From Gammaproteobacteria bacterium (lineage in GTDB: Bacteria; Pseudomonadota; Gammaproteobacteria; Methylococcales; UBA2780): a stretch of 5,692 bases of DNA. The position numbers and the translations under genes were made by a program. Below, in pieces: positions 1 through 5,692 of this stretch. Position 1 is the first letter of the stretch. Each line of letters opens with the position of its first letter. Location of the stretch: contig QNFJ01000147.1 of assembly GCA_003646305.1 (NCBI GenBank), positions 1-5,692 on the forward strand, read 5' to 3'. The notes beneath the pieces were generated by a model. That model was given only the letters and a program-made list of their open reading frames with translations, did not search any database and was not told the DNA's origin.

Positions 1-2565
1 ATCAGGCTCTGGATTAGCCCAGATAAACTGGCTTTTTATGGGTTGACGTCCAGTGATATTATCAGTGTAGTTAGAAGCCAGAATGATCAGTATGCAGCAG
101 GTTCGGTGGGCGCAGAACCGATTGCACGAGGCCAACCCTTCACCTACACGGTGACGACAGAGGGGCGGCTGAAAAGTGTTAAAGACTTTGAAAATATCAT
201 CTTGCGCTCGAACCCTGATGGCTCAAATTTAAGAGTCAAAGATATTGCACGGGTAGAGCTGGCAGCGGATGCCTACAATGTGGTGAGTAAATATAAAGGC
301 GATCCCATGATGGGGATCTTTTTGTTTCTATCTCCGGGTGCTAATGCGCTTGAGGTTTCAGCTAAAGTTGATAAAACGCTGGAGCAGTTGTCGGCAAGTT
401 TTCCTGAAGATTTTGCATATAATTTCCCCTACGATGCAACGCTGTTTGTAGAAGAGTCAATCAATGAGGTGGTGCAAACACTTTTTGAAGCGATTCTGTT
501 TGTAACCTTGCTGATCTATCTATTTCTTGGGAATTTGCGGGCGACAATTATCCCTGTTCTGGCAATCCCTGTCTCAATACTGGGAACTTTTGCCGGTCTT
601 TATGCGGCCGGTTTTTCAATTAACCTTTTAACATTATTTGGACTTATTTTGGCGATTGGCTTAGTGGTTGATGATGCCATTATTGTAATCGAGAATGTTG
701 AGCGAATTCTGAGAACAAAGAAAACCAGTGTCAAAGAGGCGACCATTGAGGCAATGGGAGAGCTCACAACCCCGATTGTTGCGATTGTTCTGGTGCTATC
801 GGCTGTTTTTATTCCTGCGGCATTAAGTGGCGGATTTAGTGGTGTGATGTACCAGCAGTTCGCCATGACAGTGGTGATTGCAGTGATGATCTCTGGCGTG
901 GTGGCTTTAACGCTAACACCTGCATTATGTGCAATTTTTCTTCAACAGCACGAGCCAGAGCCAATTTGGCCAATTAGAAAATTTAACCAGTTTTTTGATC
1001 TGCTCGCTCAGTTATTTGTGGGTATTGCACGACAAACAATCAGGTTGTGGCTCTTTTCGCTGCTTTTATTTGGCGGCTTGATTGCGACAACTTATTGGCT
1101 CATGAGTCACACCCCTTCGGGCTTAGTTCCTAGTGAAGATAAGGGTTATGTGATGGCATTAACCTATACCATGCCGGGCACTTCGTTGGCAGAAACGGCC
1201 AAAATAGTAGATGGAATCGAGAATCAGCTGTTGGCGAATCCTAATGTACGTTCTACAGGCGCGTTTGCTGGACTTGACATAATCACCTTCTCCTATAAAA
1301 CAGATGCGGCCATTATCTTTGCCAACTTGAAGCCGTGGGATGAGCGGAAAGCACCAGAGCAACAGTCACAAGCGCTGGCTGGGCAGCTTATGGGGCAGTT
1401 TATGCAGAGTAAGGAAGCGATGGTTATCCCTGTAAATCCTCCCCCCATTATGGGGATGAGTACGACCGGCGGGTTTGAAATGTGGATACAGGACAGGACC
1501 GGTGGAGCGCTTTACCAGTTAGATGGTTATGTTCAGAAAATCATCGAAAAAGCGGGTCAAGATCCAAGGTTGATGATGGTCAGAACAACGCTTAGCACGC
1601 GTACACCACAGTATCATTTAACGGTTGATCGTGAAAAAGCGAAAGCGATGAATATTGCGGTGAATACCATTTTTGAAACGCTGCAAAGCAGTTTTGGGAA
1701 AGGCTATATCAACGATTTCAACCTATATAGCCGAACCTTCCATGTTGATATTCAGTCAGAGGCAGCATTCAGACGAACTAGAGATAACTATAAAGATGTT
1801 TTTGTCCGCTCGTCATCAGGAGAGAAGGTTCCTGTGAGTGAATTAGTGCAGATAAAACGGGTTGTCGATGCCAGTGTCGTACAACGCTTTAACCTCTTTA
1901 ATGCGGCTCAAATTACTGGGAATCCAGGTGTGGGCCATTCCTCTAGTGAGGCGATGCAGGCGATTGAAGAGATCTCAAAAACGGTTCTACCTGAAGGGTA
2001 TTTTTTAGCCTGGGGTGGAACCTCTTTTCAGGAGAAAAAACTGGAAGGTCAGGGCAGTAATACGATGCTCTACGCGATTGGCTTTGTTTTCCTAATTTTG
2101 GCGGCACTGTATGAAAGCTGGGCAATTCCTTTGGCGGTTATTATCTCAATTCCTTTTGCCATTTTCGGTGCAGCATTGGCCGTTTTCCTGCGTCATTTAG
2201 AGGCAGATATCTACTTTCAAGTGGGGTTGGTCACATTAGTTGGTTTGTCGGCTAAAAATGCGATTCTGATTGTTGAGTTTGCAATGGAAAAGCTGCGGCA
2301 GGGGTTGCCACTAATAGAGGCGGTTATTGAGGCGGCAAAGTTACGCTTTAGACCAATTGTGATGACCTCTCTGGCATTTATATTTGGAACACTTCCCCTG
2401 GCAATGAGTAGTGGTGCCGGTTCAAACAGTCGCCATATTATCGGTACAACGGTTGTGGGTGGAATGGTGAGTGCAACGGTTATTGGAATCCTATTTATTC
2501 CACTATTTTTCTACCTTGTTGTCAGGGTTAGGCAGTGGTTTAGTGGTGAAAACAGAGCAGAATAG
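1..2565 (+). CDS. RND (HAE1/AcrB-type) multidrug efflux permease, 5'-truncated by window edge
   Basis: This is the inner-membrane pump of a tripartite efflux complex. In this family it exchanges protons for drugs or other amphiphiles, working with a periplasmic adaptor and an outer-membrane channel. The frame is open from base 1 and begins IRLWISPDKL, matching the AcrB porter domain near residue 184, so about 183 N-terminal residues lie upstream; 854 residues are visible. The TTG at 43 is internal, not a start. The proton-relay residues are intact: Asp-Asp at fragment residues 224-225 (AcrB D407/D408), Lys752 in GLSAKNAILIVEFA (K940), Arg782 (R971) and Thr789 (T978). Membrane helices cluster at about 158-310, 352-372 and 690-845, flanking a second periplasmic porter/docking region. 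The late motif GAGSNSRHIIGTT is also typical. The C-terminus is normal and ends with tandem stops TAG TGA. The adaptor gene is probably just upstream. The substrate cannot be predicted. The family call is very secure. Confidence 0.96.
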   Translation: MRLWISPDKLAFYGLTSSDIISVVRSQNDQYAAGSVGAEPIARGQPFTYTVTTEGRLKSVKDFENIILRSNPDGSNLRVKDIARVELAADAYNVVSKYKGDPMMGIFLFLSPGANALEVSAKVDKTLEQLSASFPEDFAYNFPYDATLFVEESINEVVQTLFEAILFVTLLIYLFLGNLRATIIPVLAIPVSILGTFAGLYAAGFSINLLTLFGLILAIGLVVDDAIIVIENVERILRTKKTSVKEATIEAMGELTTPIVAIVLVLSAVFIPAALSGGFSGVMYQQFAMTVVIAVMISGVVALTLTPALCAIFLQQHEPEPIWPIRKFNQFFDLLAQLFVGIARQTIRLWLFSLLLFGGLIATTYWLMSHTPSGLVPSEDKGYVMALTYTMPGTSLAETAKIVDGIENQLLANPNVRSTGAFAGLDIITFSYKTDAAIIFANLKPWDERKAPEQQSQALAGQLMGQFMQSKEAMVIPVNPPPIMGMSTTGGFEMWIQDRTGGALYQLDGYVQKIIEKAGQDPRLMMVRTTLSTRTPQYHLTVDREKAKAMNIAVNTIFETLQSSFGKGYINDFNLYSRTFHVDIQSEAAFRRTRDNYKDVFVRSSSGEKVPVSELVQIKRVVDASVVQRFNLFNAAQITGNPGVGHSSSEAMQAIEEISKTVLPEGYFLAWGGTSFQEKKLEGQGSNTMLYAIGFVFLILAALYESWAIPLAVIISIPFAIFGAALAVFLRHLEADIYFQVGLVTLVGLSAKNAILIVEFAMEKLRQGLPLIEAVIEAAKLRFRPIVMTSLAFIFGTLPLAMSSGAGSNSRHIIGTTVVGGMVSATVIGILFIPLFFYLVVRVRQWFSGENRAE

Positions 2566-2652
2566 TGAGGGGCTTGTATTGTATTGGGCAATCGCAGAAT
2601 AGCCGTTTGAGGTATCTGCTTGAAGGGTTAATGAAGAGGAAATTTACTTAAG

Positions 2653-4251
2653 ATGATTAACAATGCTCGTGGTCTAGCAAAAAGATTATTCCAGCTGGTT
2701 ACTGGAAAGGTTGAGTCGCGTGGAGCTCCGGTTCTCGAAGAGGGCGAGGTGCCGCGAAAGTTGATTATGGATGCAGCGACTCATCAAGTGGCGGAGATTG
2801 ATGGCCTGCTAGATGAGTTGGACACAACACACACACTCATAGGGAAAGAAGTTCTTTACCGCTCAGTGACGGGCCAAGCAGGCAGTGTGGATGAGATCAT
2901 AGCTAAGCAAGAGGCTTTAAAGGAGTTGGCAGAGGACAAAGAATTGGTCTCTGCTATTGATAAGCTGCTTAGGGAAGCGGCTGTAAAAGAGAGTGATTAC
3001 TATAACTTTCTATTTGCGAAATATACCGGTTATATGGGGTCAACCGATTCAGACAAGCTTGAATTTCAAGGCTATGGCTATGCGGAACATCGAGCCGGCA
3101 TGAAGCTGTTACCAGAGTTAGCGGAAGATGCCTCTCAACTGCCTAAAGTTAAAAGCCCCTATTTAAAATCACTAATTGGCACAATTTCCTCTTTTGCAGA
3201 GAAGCGTGAATGCCAATTGATGGAGGGGCCCGTTTATAAAACTTCTTCCGGTCTACAGACAAAAGAGGAAAAGGGTTTTAAACCAAGCATTAAATTTAGA
3301 GATACTTTAATTAAACCTACTTTGGTGGCGATAATTGCTTTTGCGCCGATGCTGTTTGGCCCTGCCATTGCACAGTACACTCCTTTATGGATGTTGCATA
3401 TTGTGTTGTTTGGGATCTATATTCCGGTCGTAACTGGCTTTGACCAAGAGACTTTTCTTTATCCATTGGCAAAGCTGTTTGCCGAGTCAAAAGAGGCCAA
3501 TGGAGTGCTTGATGCGCTGGGCAGGTTGGATGAAATTCTAGCCTTTCAACAGTACGCAAATAGTTACGCTACAAAGGTTATATTGCCCAATGTGTATAGT
3601 GCTAATTCGCACACACTTGAATTGAAAGGAGCCAGAAATCCAATTTTAGGAAAGCGAGATGCCGGTTATGTTGCCAATGATGTAAGCCTGTCTGAGCAGC
3701 GAGTGACCTTTATAACTGGCCCCAATAGTGGCGGCAAAACAGCACTTTGCAAGACCATTACGCAGATTCAATTGCTCGCTCAAATTGGTTGCTATGTGCC
3801 AGCTGATGAAGCATCACTATCGATCGTGGATGGTATCTACTATCAAACACCTGAGGTGAATACGCTTGCAGCCGATGTGGGCCGTTTTGGTACAGAGCTC
3901 AAACATACTAAAGCTATTTTCATGAAAACTACCCCTAATTCTTTGGTGGTACTTGATGAGCTGGCGGAGGGGACAACCTACGAAGAGAAATTACAAACCT
4001 CGATTGTGATTCTCGACGGCTTCATGAAACTGGGTAACTCAACTTTGTTGGTCACACATAACCATGAGCTGGCAGATTACTATAGGGACCAAGGAATTGG
4101 GGTTTTCAGACAGGTTGGTATTGAGGGTGACCGTTTAACGCACTACTTTGTTGATGGCATCTCTACCAATAGCCATGCAGATAAAGTTGCAGAGAAAATT
4201 GGTTTCACCGCGGCAGATATAAATATCTTCCTAGATGAGAAAAAGAGATAA
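2653..4251 (+). CDS. Membrane-associated MutS-family ATPase (non-canonical, no mismatch-recognition domain)
   Basis: This 532-residue protein has a clear C-terminal MutS domain V. Walker A is TGPNSGGKT (355-363), followed by LLAQIGCYVPADEA (374-387), Walker B VVLDE (432-436) running into LAEGTTYEE, and VTHNHELADYY (467-477) around the conserved switch His469. Residues ~38-110 resemble the first half of the MutS core domain (LLDELDTTHTLIGKEVLYRS, then a KQEALKELAEDKEL stretch), and ~275-335 resemble its second half, ending LELKGARNPIL. Between them, at about 219-241 and 243-262, are two hydrophobic stretches predicted to be a transmembrane hairpin. Canonical MutS is ~850 residues; here domain I with its Phe-X-Glu mismatch motif and the connector domain are absent. 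ATP binding and hydrolysis are likely; mismatch repair is not. Substrate and partner are unknown. The ATG is preceded by AGAGGA (2635-2640) at a rather long 12-base spacing. The gene starts 87 bases after the RND gene with no obvious terminator between, so co-transcription is possible. The family is secure; the membrane topology is inferred. Confidence 0.9.
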   Translation: MINNARGLAKRLFQLVTGKVESRGAPVLEEGEVPRKLIMDAATHQVAEIDGLLDELDTTHTLIGKEVLYRSVTGQAGSVDEIIAKQEALKELAEDKELVSAIDKLLREAAVKESDYYNFLFAKYTGYMGSTDSDKLEFQGYGYAEHRAGMKLLPELAEDASQLPKVKSPYLKSLIGTISSFAEKRECQLMEGPVYKTSSGLQTKEEKGFKPSIKFRDTLIKPTLVAIIAFAPMLFGPAIAQYTPLWMLHIVLFGIYIPVVTGFDQETFLYPLAKLFAESKEANGVLDALGRLDEILAFQQYANSYATKVILPNVYSANSHTLELKGARNPILGKRDAGYVANDVSLSEQRVTFITGPNSGGKTALCKTITQIQLLAQIGCYVPADEASLSIVDGIYYQTPEVNTLAADVGRFGTELKHTKAIFMKTTPNSLVVLDELAEGTTYEEKLQTSIVILDGFMKLGNSTLLVTHNHELADYYRDQGIGVFRQVGIEGDRLTHYFVDGISTNSHADKVAEKIGFTAADINIFLDEKKR

Positions 4252-4266
4252 ATGAGGTAGGACAGG

Positions 4267-4473
4267 TTGGTCGTTAAGTTCGGTTTTAATTTGGTGATTG
4301 GCTTCTGAAAAGGTGGGCCAACGTTACTGGGTCTGCCTTTCTTTGGTTTGCTGGGGTTTGTCGGGGCGGTATCTGGTTACTATTTTCGATTTGGCGTAGT
4401 GGCAAATAAAAAAGTTGAGAGGGAGTCATGTACTCATTCAAATGCAATTTTTGATGCGGTTTCGGAAGAATAG
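4267..4473 (+). pseudogene. Possible small membrane-protein frame interrupted by one in-frame TGA
   Basis: The 255-base gap after the MutS-like gene holds a frame that reads as protein on both sides of a single stop. A TTG at 4267 has a good Shine-Dalgarno match, GAGGT (4254-4258), eight bases upstream, and gives VVKFGFNLVIGF before TGA at 4306-4308. The same frame then stays open for 54 codons to TAG at 4471. It encodes a glycine-rich hydrophobic segment (LLGLPFFGLLGFVGAVSGYY), a basic patch (FRFGVVANKKVER) and a polar tail ending AVSEE. This order, one membrane helix then a charged tail, looks like a small membrane protein of 68 codons counting the TGA. I do not recognise a family. It may be a gene broken by one TGG-to-TGA change, a recoded stop, a sequencing error, or a chance open stretch; a 54-codon open run alone is not statistically striking. 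Confidence 0.35.
4309..4340 (+). terminator. Hairpin with T-rich 3' side: possible intrinsic terminator after the MutS-like gene
   Basis: Bases 4309-4319 (AAAGGTGGGCC) can pair in RNA with 4330-4340 (GGTCTGCCTTT) as an uninterrupted 11-bp stem around a 10-base loop (4320-4329). Three of the pairs are G-U, so the stem works only in the + strand transcript. The 3' arm runs into a T-rich stretch, TTTCTTTGGTTT (4338-4349), with nine T of twelve. The position, 58 bases after the MutS-like stop and before the adaptor gene, fits an intrinsic terminator. The interrupted T run and wobble pairs make it a weak one. It also starts immediately after the TGA of the small interrupted frame, so its function may instead relate to that stop. 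Confidence 0.35.
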
Positions 4474-4506
4474 GGCAATTAGTGAACGATAAGTTAAGAG
4501 AAAATA

Positions 4507-5427
4507 ATGAATAATTTAGTGAAGAAAATAACGACATTAGCCGTTACGGTGATAGTGGTAATTGCTCTTTTTGCAGCGTGGTGGACCTTCTTTCGTGTAA
4601 CACCTTTGGCAGAGGGGCTTGTTCAAGCAAATGGTCGTATTGAAGGAGATCATTACACGGTTGCCGGAAAATTAGCGGGTAAAATTATCGAGCTGAAAGC
4701 CCGTGAAGGTGATGAGGTTAAGATCGACCAGGTTCTTGCCAAACTAGATGACGCCCAAATAAATGCAAAAGTATTACAAGCTGAACAAGGGGTTATTGCG
4801 GCTAATGCACTATGCCGTGCAGCTGAGGTCTCTGAGCTACAAAGTCAGCGTGATCAGGTTCGCCTACAAAACTTGCAACATAAACATTCAGCAAGTAAGC
4901 AAGCGGCCGAGCGGGCAACTTCAGCTTGGAAAGTTGATAAAGATAGACTGGCCGCAGCACATGCGCAGTGTGGTGTGGCTGCAGCAACACTTCAAGAGGT
5001 ACTCAGTTTAAAGGATGATTTAACGATTCATGCCCCTGCAAAAGGAATGATTACGACCCGAATTGTCGATGAAGGCGAGGTGGTTGCAGCAGGTAGCCCA
5101 TTATTTGATATTGTGGATCTTGATAGGCTTTATCTGAAAGTGTATGTACCTGAAAAACAGATCGGCAAGGTACGCTTAGGGTTGCCGGCTCGTATTTATA
5201 CCGATGCCTTTCCCGATAAGCCTTTTCCCGCAACCGTGCGCTATATTGCCTCCCGTGCCGAATTTACCCCGAAAGAGGTCCAAACACCTGATGAGCGGGT
5301 TAAGTTGGTCTATGCAGTTAAGCTGTATTTAACGGAGAATCCTGATCATCGGTTAACACCAGGGCTACCTGCAGATGCAGTGATTCGGTGGAAAGAGGGT
5401 GTCGAATGGGAGAAACCCCGTTGGTAG
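4507..5427 (+). CDS. HlyD-family membrane fusion protein (YbhG/YhiI-type adaptor of an ABC exporter)
   Basis: This 306-residue periplasmic adaptor is anchored by one N-terminal helix (residues ~8-29, followed by FFRVTP). In this family it links an inner-membrane ABC-2 exporter to the outer membrane. Domains in order are a first lipoyl half-motif (~37-83, with VAGKLAGKIIELKAREGDEV and VLAKLDDA), a helical hairpin (~85-167, Gln/Ala-rich), a second lipoyl half (~172-203, IHAPAKGMI and VVAAGSPLFDI), and a beta-barrel domain. The late stretch RAEFTPKEVQTPDERVKLVY (250-269) is characteristic of YbhG/YhiI-like adaptors, as is LTPGLPADAVI near the end. It is slightly shorter than E. coli YbhG (~330), mainly through a short hairpin. 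Two cysteines (103, 155) lie in the helical hairpin and could pair; this is inference. The start is supported by TAAGAG (4495-4500), six bases upstream of the ATG. Its end overlaps the next gene, so the two are translated as an operon. Confidence 0.93.
   Translation: MNNLVKKITTLAVTVIVVIALFAAWWTFFRVTPLAEGLVQANGRIEGDHYTVAGKLAGKIIELKAREGDEVKIDQVLAKLDDAQINAKVLQAEQGVIAANALCRAAEVSELQSQRDQVRLQNLQHKHSASKQAAERATSAWKVDKDRLAAAHAQCGVAAATLQEVLSLKDDLTIHAPAKGMITTRIVDEGEVVAAGSPLFDIVDLDRLYLKVYVPEKQIGKVRLGLPARIYTDAFPDKPFPATVRYIASRAEFTPKEVQTPDERVKLVYAVKLYLTENPDHRLTPGLPADAVIRWKEGVEWEKPRW
5394..5399 (+). promoter_or_regulatory. Ribosome binding site for the ABC ATPase, inside the adaptor gene
   Basis: AGAGGG lies six bases before the ATG at 5406, within the last codons of the adaptor gene. 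It fixes the ATG at 5406 as the start of the ATPase and makes translational coupling with the adaptor likely. Confidence 0.7.
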
Positions 5428-5692
5428 CAACTGACCAACCTGACTGGGTCGTTAATGTTCAAGACTTTCACAAACGCTATCGTAAACAGACCGCAGTGGA
5501 AGGCGTTAGTTTTGCCATTCAAAAGGGTGAGATTTACGGCTTAATTGGCCCTGATGGGGCGGGTAAAAGCTCGTTGATGAAAGCGATCTCCGGAATACTG
5601 ACCTACGACAGCGGTAGCATTGAGGTTTTTGGTACGTTGATCTCTTCGGAGGCGAGTGCTGAATCAGTTAAAGGGCGAATTGGGTTTATGCC
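5406..5692 (+). CDS. ABC exporter ATP-binding protein (YbhF/YhiH-type), 3'-truncated by window end
   Basis: This is the N-terminal 95 codons of a nucleotide-binding subunit that should power export with the adjacent adaptor. After a short leader it reads VQDFHKRYRKQTAVEGVSF, with Tyr25 as the likely A-loop aromatic residue. The Walker A follows at 48-55 as GPDGAGKS, in the context LIGPDGAGKSSLMKAISGIL, then DSGSIEVFG (68-76) and RIGFMP at the Q-loop boundary, where the window ends. The GPDGAGK form (Asp instead of the common Asn) is frequent in YbhF/YhiH-type ATPases. The signature motif, Walker B and any second ATPase domain (present in E. coli YbhF) lie outside the window and cannot be judged. 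The frame overlaps the adaptor gene by 22 bases. ABC-2 permease genes are expected downstream. Substrate is unknown; E. coli relatives are linked to drug or cation export. Confidence 0.93.
   Translation, partial: MGETPLVATDQPDWVVNVQDFHKRYRKQTAVEGVSFAIQKGEIYGLIGPDGAGKSSLMKAISGILTYDSGSIEVFGTLISSEASAESVKGRIGFM

Noticed and set aside
43..45. TTG as the start of the RND gene
   Set aside because: The frame is open back to base 1 and the upstream residues (IRLWISPDKL) match the AcrB family, so the gene is truncated by the window edge rather than starting here.
600..866. Reverse-strand frame inside the RND gene
   Set aside because: It is antisense to a highly conserved RND membrane region including the Asp-Asp motif; it is a codon-bias shadow.
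2566..2652. Terminator or promoter between the RND and MutS-like genes
   Set aside because: I found no stable stem with a T run and no convincing -35/-10 pair in these 87 bases.
2653..4251. Canonical MutS mismatch-repair protein
   Set aside because: The mismatch-recognition and connector domains are missing, the protein is far shorter, and it has predicted membrane helices.
4306..4340. True selenocysteine insertion site (UGA plus SECIS)
   Set aside because: The loop lies only 11 bases from the UGA, closer than typical bacterial SECIS elements, and no known selenoprotein family is recognised. It is kept only as a remote option in the findings.
4423..4435. Inverted repeat GAGT-CATGT-ACTC as a regulator operator
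   Set aside because: Four-base arms are expected by chance at this scale, and no regulator gene is visible in the window.
4415..4443. Sigma-70-like promoter for the adaptor gene: TTGAGA, 17-base spacer, TCAAAT
   Set aside because: The -35 matches five of six, but the -10 lacks the important second-position A and matches only four of six. This is too weak to annotate, though a promoter somewhere in 4340-4500 is plausible if the hairpin terminates.
4286..4537. Reverse-strand 83-codon frame across the intergenic gap
   Set aside because: The translation is low-complexity, rich in Ser, Leu, Pro and Gln, with no recognisable motif. It overlaps the adaptor start and is best explained as the antisense shadow of the small + strand frame.
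4763..5011. Alternative + frame inside the adaptor gene
   Set aside because: It is fully contained within the well-supported HlyD-family gene, and the product has no recognisable features.

Overview
The window looks like chromosomal DNA from a Gram-negative proteobacterium, most likely a gammaproteobacterium. The evidence is an AcrB-type (HAE1) RND pump, a YbhG/YhiI-type periplasmic adaptor followed by a YbhF/YhiH-type ABC ATPase, and moderate, slightly AT-leaning base composition (judged by eye, not counted). Genus cannot be assigned from the sequence. All supported protein genes lie on the + strand and use the standard bacterial code (TGG for Trp; stops TAG, TAA, TAG).

Layout: (1) Positions 1-2565 are the C-terminal ~80% of an RND multidrug-efflux permease whose start lies upstream of the window. 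(2) A short gap (2566-2652) has no convincing terminator, so the next gene may be co-transcribed. (3) Positions 2653-4251 encode a 532-residue MutS-family ATPase that is not a standard mismatch-repair MutS. It has a MutS-like core and a good MutS ATPase domain but no mismatch-recognition domain, and it has a predicted pair of membrane helices where the DNA clamp would be expected. (4) The 255-base gap 4252-4506 contains traces of a small membrane-protein reading frame interrupted by a single TGA, with a hairpin directly after the TGA that could also be a transcription terminator. (5) Positions 4507-5427 encode a HlyD/YbhG-type membrane fusion protein. (6) From 5406, overlapping the previous gene by 22 bases, runs the start of an ABC exporter ATPase cut by the window end.

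Functionally this is an export locus. A proton-driven RND pump lies on one side and the beginning of an ABC-2-type exporter operon (adaptor, ATPase, and presumably permeases beyond the window) on the other. The membrane-associated MutS-like ATPase sits between them and is the least understood part. Its role cannot be deduced from sequence; a membrane-linked function separate from mismatch repair is an inference. The interrupted small frame and its hairpin are the other item worth checking.
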